A stretch of DNA of 64,000 nt from Helicobacter mehlei (GTDB lineage: Bacteria; Campylobacterota; Campylobacteria; Campylobacterales; Helicobacteraceae): the NCBI RefSeq assembly GCF_003660265.1, contig NZ_QXQP01000001.1:1-64000 (forward strand), written 5' to 3'. Made by a program: the position numbers and the translations under genes. Below, piece after piece: positions 7,821-24,096 of the stretch. The notes beneath the pieces were generated by a model. It did no database searches, had not been told where the DNA came from, and worked only from the letters and a program-made list of their open reading frames with translations. Each line of letters begins with the position of its first letter. The stretch's first letter is position 1.

Positions 7821-8195
7821 ATGGCAATTAGCAAAGAAGAAGTGTTAGAGTATATTGGGGGCTTGAGTGTTTTAGAGCTCTCAGAACTGGTTAAAGCGTT
7901 TGAAGAAAAGTTTGGCGTGAGCGCAACACCTGTGGCAGTAGCTGGAGCTGTAGCCGGAGCATCTACTGAAGTGGCTGAGGAAAAAACCGAGTTTAGCGTG
8001 GTGCTCGCTGAAACCGGGGCGGAAAAAATTAAGGTCATTAAAGTCGTGCGCGAGATCACCGGGCTAGGGCTTAAAGAGGCTAAAGAAGCCACCGAGAAAA
8101 CCCCGCACGTACTCAAAGAAGGTGTGAATAAAGAAGAGTCTGAGGCCATCAAGAAAAAACTCGAGGAAGTGGGGGCAAAAGTCGAAATCAAATAG
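7821..8195 (+). CDS. rplL: Ribosomal protein L7/L12
   Basis: The stalk protein recruits translation factors. I choose the ATG at 7821, giving 124 residues ([15 protein letters not shown]), because an in-frame ATG at 7815 sits only two bases from AAAGG. The N-terminal dimerisation domain (1-30), the Ala/Val-rich hinge (about 40-57, [11 protein letters not shown]) and the C-terminal domain with [21 protein letters not shown] are all present. It is followed by a 121-base gap before rpoBC containing an A/T-rich hairpin. Confidence 0.97.
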   Translation: MAISKEEVLEYIGGLSVLELSELVKAFEEKFGVSATPVAVAGAVAGASTEVAEEKTEFSVVLAETGAEKIKVIKVVREITGLGLKEAKEATEKTPHVLKEGVNKEESEAIKKKLEEVGAKVEIK

Positions 8196-8217
8196 CTTTT
8201 TGTCTTTTTACAAAAAG
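8196..8217 (+). terminator. A/T-rich hairpin between rplL and rpoBC
   Basis: CTTTTTGT (8196-8203) and ACAAAAAG (8210-8217) are perfect inverted arms around a CTTTTT loop, starting directly after the rplL stop. It may act as a partial attenuator or processing site that lowers rpoBC expression relative to rplJL, a known role of this gap in other bacteria. No T-run follows, so full termination is unlikely. Confidence 0.35.
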
Positions 8218-8304
8218 GAGGGGAAGGGAGGGGAGATAAGTGGCGCAAGGATGTAGCGTGCGTTATTTAGGTCAATCTACCCAAAGCTTCAAATCCACCA
8301 ATAA

Positions 8305-17010
<8,706 letters not shown>

Positions 17011-17023
17011 TGAAAATCCCCCT

Positions 17024-17038
17024 TGCCCTATAGGGGCA
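17024..17038 (+). terminator. Short hairpin after rpoBC
   Basis: TGCCC and GGGCA form a 5-bp stem around TATAG, 14 bases after the rpoBC stop. It has no T-tract, so it may be a 3'-end stabiliser or a weak terminator. Sequence symmetry is the only support. Confidence 0.3.
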
Positions 17039-17049
17039 CAACTGGCTAA

Positions 17050-17358
17050 CTAAAATTCTGGCATGTTTTGGGTGTTATAACCCCCATGCCATGCTGGGTA
17101 TTTGGTGGGACTATCACAACCCAAGAATATATCTTCCATACACCCGACCCTAGACAGTTCCCAAGTTTCTAAGCCTTTAAAGTTTGTGCGCTCTGGCTGA
17201 TAAAACAACCAACTCGGGTCCCTTAAGTCTCCAATATCAACTCCAGCCAAATGGACTTTTTTATTTTTGATTAATTTCTGAACACAACCATTAGCCTAAG
17301 TTTTGCCCATTTTGAGCTTATTAGCTTGAATTAATCTGTATTCACAAAATGCAATGGC
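17050..17358 (-). pseudogene. Remnant of an unidentified protein gene
   Basis: The minus strand reads as convincing protein sequence, with a single TAG (17296-17298) splitting the frame. The upstream piece reads CEYRLIQANKLKMGKT and the downstream piece ANGCVQKLIKNKKVHLAGVD, then DPSWLFYQPERTNFKGLE and ends NTQNMPEF. Both pieces share one frame, and a TGA lies just before the first. Downstream of the TAG the frame runs 81 codons (17050-17295), with a possible TTG start at 17250. The composition (W, C and Y-rich, no low complexity) is unlike non-coding DNA. I do not recognise the family. Apart from this and the purE promoter, the 412-base gap between rpoBC and purE shows nothing else. Confidence 0.45.
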
Positions 17359-17383
17359 TCAAAGCCGTTTTTGGGGCGTGATC

Positions 17384-17392
17384 TGCTAAAAT
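17384..17392 (+). promoter_or_regulatory. Extended -10 promoter of the purine operon
   Basis: TGCTAAAAT matches the extended -10 form (TGnTAnAAT) common in Helicobacter, 31 bases before the purE ATG. It is the best promoter candidate for the whole purE-L operon. I see no clear PurR-type operator or purine riboswitch in the gap. Confidence 0.55.
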
Positions 17393-17422
17393 AGGTTTTT
17401 ATCCCTCATCTTAAGGTTTGCC

Positions 17423-17902
17423 ATGGAAAAAGTTGCTGTGTTGATGGGGAGCCAGAGCGATACGCCGATCGTGCAAGAGGGGGTCAAAATCTTACAAGAT
17501 TTTGGCGCACCCTTTGAATGGCGCATACTCTCAGCGCACCGCACCCCCCAAGCTCTCAAAAGTTTTGTTTTGGAGAGTGGTTGTAGCGTGTTTATCGCTG
17601 CTGCTGGCAAAGCCGCACATTTAGCAGGTGTGATCGCTTCGCTCACCACCCGCCCTATCATCGCTCTACCCATTTTAACCTCCGATCTAGGCGGGCTAGA
17701 TTCCTTGCTCTCCAGTGTGCAGATGCCTAAAGGTATCCCAGTTGCCTGTGTGGGGATCAATGCGGCTAGCAATGCTGCACTACTGGCTTTACAAATACTC
17801 GCCCTAAACGATCCCCTTTTAGCCCAAAAACTCACTAAGCACCGCCAAGAGCAAGAATCTCAAGTCTTGCAAGCCGATCTTGAACTCCAAAGGCTCCTAT
17901 GA
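17423..17902 (+). CDS. purE: N5-carboxyaminoimidazole ribonucleotide mutase, PurE
   Basis: Class I PurE converts N5-CAIR to CAIR in de novo purine synthesis. The 159 residues carry the signature GSQSDTPIV near the N-terminus and SAHRTP at about 37-42 (catalytic His). The glycine-rich AAGKAAHLAGVIAS segment binds the phosphate. Class I PurE normally works with PurK, which is absent from the cluster, so N5-CAIR synthesis must be encoded elsewhere or CAIR formed without it. First gene of the operon; its TGA overlaps the purC ATG by 4 bases. Confidence 0.95.
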   Translation: MEKVAVLMGSQSDTPIVQEGVKILQDFGAPFEWRILSAHRTPQALKSFVLESGCSVFIAAAGKAAHLAGVIASLTTRPIIALPILTSDLGGLDSLLSSVQMPKGIPVACVGINAASNAALLALQILALNDPLLAQKLTKHRQEQESQVLQADLELQRLL

Positions 17903-18609
17903 AACCCACAACTCTTTTATACGAAGGCAAGGCTAAAAAAGTCTATGCCACCAGCGATCCGACTCTTTGCATTGTAGAGTATAAAGACAGCGCGACTGCT
18001 TTTAATGGAGCTAAAAAAGCCACTTTAGAGGGCAAGGGCGCGCTCAATAATGCCATTAGTAACCAGCTGATGGCGTATTTGCACGATCAAGGCGTGGCAA
18101 CCCATTTTGTGGAAACACTCAGCCCCACCCAAAGCCTCGTCAAAAAGCTGGAGATGTTTGCCCTAGAGGTCATTGTGCGTAATTTGTGTGCGGGCTCGAT
18201 GGCACAAAGATTGGGTATTGCAGAGGGCACAAGCTTTGAGAGCCCAGTTTTAGAGTTTTGCTACAAAAATGATTCTCTTGGCGATCCACTCATCAACGAT
18301 CACCACGCCCTAGCCCTCAAACTGGCTAGTTTGGATCAATTAGAGCAGATCAAAGTCCTAGCCTTAAAAATCAATGCCCACTTGCAAGAGTATTTCAAGC
18401 CAAGAGGGATTATTTTGGTGGATTTCAAGTTAGAATTTGGGCACTCTGGTGGGCAGATCATCTTAGGCGATGAGATTTCCCCAGATACTTGCCGTTTTTG
18501 GGATAGCCAAACTCGCCGAAAACTCGACAAAGATCGCTTTAGACAGGATTTGGGCGGGGTGTGTGAGGCTTATGCGCTCATCTTAGAAAAGGTCTCTGTT
18601 AGGAGTTAG
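17899..18609 (+). CDS. purC: SAICAR synthetase, PurC
   Basis: PurC joins aspartate to CAIR with ATP. The 236 residues match the short bacterial form. LLYEGKAKKVY (about 5-15) is the ATP-binding start, and ALEVIVRNLCAGS and ILVDFKLEFG are family motifs. The C-terminal segment holds DEISPDTCRFWD. It overlaps purE by ATGA, and one base separates it from purF, indicating tight translational coupling. Confidence 0.96.
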   Translation: MKPTTLLYEGKAKKVYATSDPTLCIVEYKDSATAFNGAKKATLEGKGALNNAISNQLMAYLHDQGVATHFVETLSPTQSLVKKLEMFALEVIVRNLCAGSMAQRLGIAEGTSFESPVLEFCYKNDSLGDPLINDHHALALKLASLDQLEQIKVLALKINAHLQEYFKPRGIILVDFKLEFGHSGGQIILGDEISPDTCRFWDSQTRRKLDKDRFRQDLGGVCEAYALILEKVSVRS

Positions 18610-18610
18610 C

Positions 18611-20008
18611 ATGGTTAAGGAAGAATGCGGGGTGTTTGGGGCTTTTGCCCCCACAAGTACCCAGCTAGCCCCCCTAGCTTATAATGCTCTGTGTGCCCTG
18701 CAACACAGGGGGCAAGAGGGCTGTGGGATCGCGCTCACACACAAGGGGCATATCACCTATTATAAAAATACGGGGCTAGTCAGCGAGGTTTTCACCCCCA
18801 CTATCTTAGAACGCCTAGGTCAGGGGGAAATTTGTATCGGGCATGTGCGCTATGGCACCACAGGGGAGAATAACCGCACCAATACCCAGCCCATTGTGTT
18901 AAATCATATTAAAGAGCCCATTGCCATCGCCCATAATGGGAATTTGGTTAATTCTCTAGCCCTACGCTACGAATTGGAGCTCAAGGGCTGTATTTTCCAC
19001 ACCTCCAGCGACACAGAAGTGATCGCCTATTTGATCGCCAAGCACAGATTACACACCTCTAGCCTAGAAGAGGCGATTTTAGCCGCTGTGCCTAGCTTGC
19101 AAGGGGCTTACTCTCTAGTGATCATGACCGCTGATAAACTCATCGCCCTTAGGGATTGCTTTGGCTTTAGACCCCTATGCTTGGGGCAGACCCCTAGTGG
19201 GACTTACATTGTTGCCTCTGAGAGTTGTGCTTTAGATGCCTTAGGGGCATCTTTTATTAGGGATATCGATCCGGGTGAGATGGTGAGCATCGATTCTAGT
19301 GGCCTGCACGCCTGCTCTCTAACCCCCAAACAAGAACGCAAAATTTGCTCCTTTGAGTATATCTATTTTGCGCGGGGCGACTCTATGCTAGAGGGTAAAA
19401 GCGTGCATTTGGCGCGCTTGCGCGCAGGGGAATATTTGGCTCAAATTGCCCCCGCTCAAGCCGATGTCGTGGTGGGCGTACCTGATTCGGGGATTGATGC
19501 GGCTTTGGGCTATTCTAGAGCATCTAAGATTCCCTACGCTTTGGGCTTTATCAAAAACCGCTACATCACACGCACTTTTATTGCCCCTGAGCAAGAACGC
19601 ACAGAGAAATTACGCCTCAAACTCAACCCGATCATTCCCAATCTACAAGGCAAAAAGATCGTGTTGATTGATGACTCCATTGTGCGGGGGAACACCACCA
19701 AACGCCTAGCCCAGCTATTGCGGGGGGTGGGGGTGCAAGAAATCCACATGCGAATCTCCTCCCCCCCCTTTTTGCACCCCTGTTTCTATGGGACAGACAT
19801 TGATTCTCAAGAACATTTGATCGCCCACAAGCACAGCATTGAGGAAATCACCCAGCTTTTAGGTTTGGATTCGCTAGCCTACCTGCCCTTAGAGGGGATT
19901 GATTTTATGCTGGAGGGTTTGGGCTGTTGCAAGGCGTGTTTTTCAGGGCACTACCCCACCCCCACGCCCAAAGAAAAAATCACCCTCAAAGCCCCCACCC
20001 ACATTTAA
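18611..20008 (+). CDS. purF: Amidophosphoribosyltransferase, PurF
   Basis: PurF commits PRPP to purine synthesis by forming phosphoribosylamine from glutamine. The 465 residues start with a short propeptide (MVKEE) before the nucleophile C6 of CGVFG. The glutaminase domain includes QHRGQEGCGIA and HVRYGTTG. The PRTase domain has the PRPP loop VLIDDSIVRGNTT. The C-terminal GLGCCKACFSGHYP supplies the cysteines of the [4Fe-4S] cluster found in the Bacillus/Clostridium-type enzyme, so self-processing and oxygen sensitivity are expected. It is 12 bases ahead of purM. Confidence 0.96.
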   Translation: MVKEECGVFGAFAPTSTQLAPLAYNALCALQHRGQEGCGIALTHKGHITYYKNTGLVSEVFTPTILERLGQGEICIGHVRYGTTGENNRTNTQPIVLNHIKEPIAIAHNGNLVNSLALRYELELKGCIFHTSSDTEVIAYLIAKHRLHTSSLEEAILAAVPSLQGAYSLVIMTADKLIALRDCFGFRPLCLGQTPSGTYIVASESCALDALGASFIRDIDPGEMVSIDSSGLHACSLTPKQERKICSFEYIYFARGDSMLEGKSVHLARLRAGEYLAQIAPAQADVVVGVPDSGIDAALGYSRASKIPYALGFIKNRYITRTFIAPEQERTEKLRLKLNPIIPNLQGKKIVLIDDSIVRGNTTKRLAQLLRGVGVQEIHMRISSPPFLHPCFYGTDIDSQEHLIAHKHSIEEITQLLGLDSLAYLPLEGIDFMLEGLGCCKACFSGHYPTPTPKEKITLKAPTHI

Positions 20009-20020
20009 AGGAAAATTATA

Positions 20021-21034
20021 ATGGAATCTTACAAGCAAGCGGGCGTAAATGTCCAAGCCGGTTATGAAGCGGTGGAACGCATGAAAAAACACATTGCGCG
20101 CACCAAAATCCAGCCCCTCAACACGATCGGGGGTTTTGCCGGGCTCTTTGCGCTGGATTTAAAGGATTATAGCCAGCCCGTGCTGGTGAGCGGAGCTGAT
20201 GGCGTGGGGACCAAGTTAAAGTTGGCCTTCTTGTTGGAAGATCACAGCAGTATCGGGATCGATTGTGTGGCGATGTGTGTGAATGATGTTTTGTGCATGG
20301 GGGCTAAACCCCTGTTTTTTTTAGATTACATCGCCCTTGATAAAAACGAGCCTAGCAAGGTGGAAAGCATTGTCGCGGGCGTAGCACAAGGGTGCATCGA
20401 GGCGGATTGTGAGCTTTTGGGCGGGGAGAGTGCGGAAATGCCTGGATTTTATGCGCCTAAAGAATACGATTTAGCCGGCTTTTGTGTGGGGATTGTAGAA
20501 CAATCCCAAATCTTAGACTCTAAGAGTGTGCAAGTGGGCGATGTGTTGATTGGGCTAGCCTCTAGCGGGTTGCATTCTAATGGTTTTTCTTTAGTGCGCC
20601 AAATTTTAGCCAATCAGAGAATCGATGCGCTACACACCGATTTTGAAGGGCAAAATCTAGCCCAAGTCTTGCTCACCCCCACGCGTATTTATGTTAAGCC
20701 CGTGTTAGAACTCTTGGCTAAAATCCGGGTTAAATCCATCGCACACATCACCGGTGGGGGTTTTTTGGAAAATATCCCCCGGGCTTTGCCTGATGGGCTA
20801 AAAGCTAAAATTGATCTAAAAGCCTTCCCCACCCCGCCTATTTTTGATTTTTTGCGCTCTTTAGGGGGGCTGGGGCTGTTGGAATGTTTTAGCGTGTTTA
20901 ATATGGGCGTTGGGATGGTGATCGTGCTAGAGAGCGGGCATGCCAGCCAAGCTTTAGAGATTTTAAAACAAGCAGGGGTAAGTGCTTATGTGATCGGAGA
21001 AGTTGTTAGTGGGGAGGGGGTGGAGCTATGCTAG
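20021..21034 (+). CDS. purM: AIR synthetase, PurM
   Basis: PurM closes FGAM to AIR with ATP. The 337 residues show the expected VSGADGVGTKLKLAF near 57-71, GIDCVAMCVNDVL, GGESAEMPGFY and the glycine-rich HITGGGFLENIPR. AAAGGAAAATTATA precedes the ATG. Its stop overlaps the start of the next gene by 7 bases. In many clostridial clusters purN follows purM; here the next gene encodes a PurO-type protein instead. Confidence 0.96.
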   Translation: MESYKQAGVNVQAGYEAVERMKKHIARTKIQPLNTIGGFAGLFALDLKDYSQPVLVSGADGVGTKLKLAFLLEDHSSIGIDCVAMCVNDVLCMGAKPLFFLDYIALDKNEPSKVESIVAGVAQGCIEADCELLGGESAEMPGFYAPKEYDLAGFCVGIVEQSQILDSKSVQVGDVLIGLASSGLHSNGFSLVRQILANQRIDALHTDFEGQNLAQVLLTPTRIYVKPVLELLAKIRVKSIAHITGGGFLENIPRALPDGLKAKIDLKAFPTPPIFDFLRSLGGLGLLECFSVFNMGVGMVIVLESGHASQALEILKQAGVSAYVIGEVVSGEGVELC

Positions 21035-21708
21035 GCAAACAACGATATTTTGGGCGGGGTATTCTCATCGGGGCGAGTGGGGATTGTGTCTTTTTGGGGT
21101 ATTTTTTGATGGGCAGGAGTGGGGCTAGCCAAAACCGATTTTTGAGCCTTGAGGGGGACAACGTTAAAATTTCTCTACTAGAACCCACAACTCAAGACAC
21201 AACGCTCATCCTCTACCCGCCCTTAGTGCATGTGGGTGATCGCCAAATTGTGATTAGCAATGGGAGTCAAACTGAGGCGATTGTGCAAACCCTACAAGAG
21301 GAGGGGAGTTTTGAGGGGGCTTTGCGCACCCAAACTTTTGAGCCTGATGCGCCCCATTTCACGCCCCGCATTAGCGCGTTGGTTTGCTTAGATGGGGCAG
21401 ACTTTAGTTACCAACTTAGCTTGATCAAAGCTCTAGAGCCGCCCGCTTGTGCGCGCTTTTTTTATAAATACGAGAGCGTGGCTGGGCGGGGGCATTTCTT
21501 GCATACTTACGATCATGATAACGACCCTTTGCCTGCCTTTTGTGGCGAGCCTAAGCCCCTTACAATCCCGCCTAGTTTGACTGAGTGGGGCGAAAGCCTA
21601 TGGGAGGCACTGGATAGTGAATATAAAGTTGCGCTTTGTGTGCAGAGTGTGCATTTAAAAAGTGGCCAAGTGAAAACCCTCATTTTTAATAGGAAAACCC
21701 ATGCCTAG
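21028..21708 (+). CDS. purO: IMP cyclohydrolase, PurO type
   Basis: I assign this 226-residue protein to the archaeal-type IMP cyclohydrolase family, which closes FAICAR to IMP in the last step of purine synthesis. The N-terminus YFGRGILIGASGDCVFLGY followed by MGRSGASQNR matches the family start (GR, then a strand, then a phosphate-binding RS motif). A conserved-looking aromatic stretch lies near 145-165. The assignment is supported by context: it lies between purM and a formyltransferase that lacks the MGS-like cyclohydrolase domain, so exactly this activity is missing. PurO is typical of archaea and of some Clostridia, unusual in Campylobacterota. It overlaps both neighbours (7 and 8 bases). 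Confidence 0.82.
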   Translation: MLGKQRYFGRGILIGASGDCVFLGYFLMGRSGASQNRFLSLEGDNVKISLLEPTTQDTTLILYPPLVHVGDRQIVISNGSQTEAIVQTLQEEGSFEGALRTQTFEPDAPHFTPRISALVCLDGADFSYQLSLIKALEPPACARFFYKYESVAGRGHFLHTYDHDNDPLPAFCGEPKPLTIPPSLTEWGESLWEALDSEYKVALCVQSVHLKSGQVKTLIFNRKTHA

Positions 21709-22855
21709 TTTGCCCCTCAAATACGGAATCAACCCCCACCAGCTCCAAGCCTCTTTAAGTGCACCCACCCTCCCGCTTAAAATCCTCAATGGCAACCCTA
21801 GTTACATCAATTTTTTAGATGCGCTCAATGGCTACCAGTTGGTCAAAGAATTGGAATACGCTCTAAAGTGCCCCGCTGCCACCTCGTTTAAACATGCTAG
21901 CCCCACCTCTAGCGCGCTGGCTAGACCTCTTGAAGAGGCGCGTTTAAAAGCCTATTTTTTAAGTCCGGCGATCAATGATTCGCCTATAGCCACTGCCTAT
22001 GCACGCGCACGGGGGGCGGATCGGCTAAGCTCCTTTGGGGATTTTGTAGCTTTGAGTGCACCTTGCGATCTGGCTTGTGCGCAGATGTTAAGCGTTGAGG
22101 TGAGCGATGGGATCATCGCTCCTGACTTTGAGCCTAAAGCCCTAGAGTTGCTTAAGCAAAAGAAAAAGGGGGGGTATGTGATTTTACAAATCGATCCGAG
22201 CTACACCCCCCCACTTTTAGAAAAACGCGATGTTTTTGGGCTCACACTCACCCAAGAGCGCAACCATGCCCCCATTAACCTAGATTGTTTAAAAGACATT
22301 GTGAGTCAAAAAAAAGAGTTGCCCACGCAAGCTAAGGAAGATTTGATTTTGAGCCTCATCACGCTCAAATACACCCAGTCTAATTCCATTTGCCTAGCCT
22401 ATGAGGGGCAAGCCATCGGGGTGGGGGCAGGGCAACAATCCCGCATTTATTGCACCAAGATCGCCGCTGATAAAGCCGATTTGTGGCATTTAAGAGTCCA
22501 TCCCAAAGTCTTAGATTTGCCCTTTAGGCCCAAATTGCCCCGCCCCACTAGAGATAACCTCATCTATGCCTATCTCACCCACGGGCTTTCTCAAGCTGAT
22601 TTAGAGCATTTCACGAGCCCGCCTGAACCCTTGAACCTAGAGGAAAAAGTAGGCTATCTCAAAGGGATTTGTGGCGTGAGTTTGGGGAGCGATGCGTTTT
22701 TTCCATTTAGTGATAGTTTGGAGCGTGCCGCCTTAAGTGGAGTGGGCTATGTGGCTCAAAGTGGGGGGAGCAAGCAGGATAAAAGCGTGATTGCCACCAG
22801 CGATGCACTGGGCATGGTGATGATCTTTACCCATTTGCGTTTATTCCACCATTAG
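21701..22855 (+). CDS. purV: AICAR formyltransferase, stand-alone (PurV type)
   Basis: A 384-residue protein equivalent to only the C-terminal half of PurH. It begins directly with LPLKYGINPHQ (the LRYGENPHQ motif of the transformylase), has the catalytic pair K64-H65 in TSFKHASP, and ends with LGSDAFFPFSD, GGSKQDK and FTHLRLFHH. The N-terminal MGS-like domain that performs IMP cyclisation in bifunctional PurH (about 200 residues) is absent. It therefore makes FAICAR from AICAR and 10-formyl-THF and should hand it to the adjacent PurO. Such stand-alone enzymes, sometimes called PurV, pair with PurO in some Firmicutes. The start overlaps purO by 8 bases. Confidence 0.88.
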   Translation: MPSLPLKYGINPHQLQASLSAPTLPLKILNGNPSYINFLDALNGYQLVKELEYALKCPAATSFKHASPTSSALARPLEEARLKAYFLSPAINDSPIATAYARARGADRLSSFGDFVALSAPCDLACAQMLSVEVSDGIIAPDFEPKALELLKQKKKGGYVILQIDPSYTPPLLEKRDVFGLTLTQERNHAPINLDCLKDIVSQKKELPTQAKEDLILSLITLKYTQSNSICLAYEGQAIGVGAGQQSRIYCTKIAADKADLWHLRVHPKVLDLPFRPKLPRPTRDNLIYAYLTHGLSQADLEHFTSPPEPLNLEEKVGYLKGICGVSLGSDAFFPFSDSLERAALSGVGYVAQSGGSKQDKSVIATSDALGMVMIFTHLRLFHH

Positions 22856-22863
22856 GAGAATTG

Positions 22864-24096
22864 ATGAAAATAGCCATTATTGGGAGCGGGGGGCGTGAGC
22901 ATGCGATTTTAAAAAAAATTGCCTCTAAGGATCGCCAAATCTTTATGATCCCGGGCAATGCAGGCATGCAAGCTCCATGCGTGCCTCTGAGTGTAGGCGA
23001 TCAACAAGGCATTTTAGAGTTTGCCCAAAAAGAGCGACTAGATTTCATTATTGTCGCCCCGGATAACCCATTGGTGGAGGGATTGGTGGATGTGCTAGAG
23101 GGGGCGGGCTTTGCTTGCTTTGGACCTAGAAAACAAGCCGCACGCTTAGAGGGCAGTAAGATTTTTGCCAAGGAGTTCATGCAGCGGCACAACATCCCCA
23201 CTGCCCCCTACCAAGCTTTTGACAATTTCAAAGAGGCTCAAGCCTTTTTAGAGAGAACGCATTTCCCCCTAGTCATTAAAGCCGATGGGTTAGCTTTTGG
23301 CAAGGGGGTTATGGTGGTTAAGAGTGTTTTAGAGGGAGTCCAAGCCCTAGAGCAGATGATGGTGCATAAAATCTTTGGGAGCAGTGGGGAAAGGGTGATC
23401 ATTGAAGAGTTTTTAGAGGGGGTGGAGGCTTCTATTCTTGCCTTTTGTGATAGCCATAGCTTAAAGCTAATGCCCTCTAGCATGGATTACAAGCGGGCAT
23501 TAGAGGGCAACAAGGGCTTAAACACGGGCGGGATGGGTTGCATTGCCCCCAACCCGCATTTCACCCCCCAAATTGCCAAAGAATGCCAAGAGAAAATTTT
23601 TGCCCCCACCCTAAAGGGTTTGCAAGTGGAGGGGCTGGATTTTAGAGGCTGTCTTTACTTTGGATTGATTTTAACCCCCCAAGGGGTCAGGGTTTTAGAA
23701 TATAATTGCCGTTTTGGTGACCCAGAAGCCCAAACTCTCTTGCCCCTACTCCAAAGCGATTTGCTCCAAGTGATGCAGGCTTGCTCTAGGGGGGAATTAG
23801 AAAAACAAGAAGTCATCTTTAGCCCGCTGGCCTCTTGTTGTGTCGTACTCGCCTCTCGAGGGTATCCCCAAGAGTTTAGAACAGGGCACGCCCTCACCTA
23901 CCCGCCCCATTTGGATATTTGTTTTGCAGGGGTCAGAAACACCCAAGAGGGGCTAGTCAATGCTAGTGGGCGGGTTTTAAGCATCACTAGCATAGCCCCT
24001 AGCTTAGAGCAAGCCCGCACCCTAAGTTATGAACGCATCGCCCAAATCCAGCTAGACAATGGCTATTACCGCCCCGATATTGGGAAAAACCTATGA
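22864..24096 (+). CDS. purD: GAR synthetase, PurD
   Basis: PurD ligates glycine to phosphoribosylamine. The 410 residues start at the ATG at 22864 (MKIAIIGSGGREHA) after AGGAGAATTG; a TTG three bases upstream is unlikely to be used. The ATP-grasp fold is intact: NIPTAPY, LVIKADGLAFGKGVMVV, and EYNCRFGDPEAQ for metal binding. Its TGA overlaps the purL ATG by four bases. Confidence 0.96.
   Translation: MKIAIIGSGGREHAILKKIASKDRQIFMIPGNAGMQAPCVPLSVGDQQGILEFAQKERLDFIIVAPDNPLVEGLVDVLEGAGFACFGPRKQAARLEGSKIFAKEFMQRHNIPTAPYQAFDNFKEAQAFLERTHFPLVIKADGLAFGKGVMVVKSVLEGVQALEQMMVHKIFGSSGERVIIEEFLEGVEASILAFCDSHSLKLMPSSMDYKRALEGNKGLNTGGMGCIAPNPHFTPQIAKECQEKIFAPTLKGLQVEGLDFRGCLYFGLILTPQGVRVLEYNCRFGDPEAQTLLPLLQSDLLQVMQACSRGELEKQEVIFSPLASCCVVLASRGYPQEFRTGHALTYPPHLDICFAGVRNTQEGLVNASGRVLSITSIAPSLEQARTLSYERIAQIQLDNGYYRPDIGKNL

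Noticed and set aside
19757-19772. C8 run in purF as a switch
   Set aside because: It lies in an intact frame encoding a normal stretch and is short; no alternative frame continues the protein.
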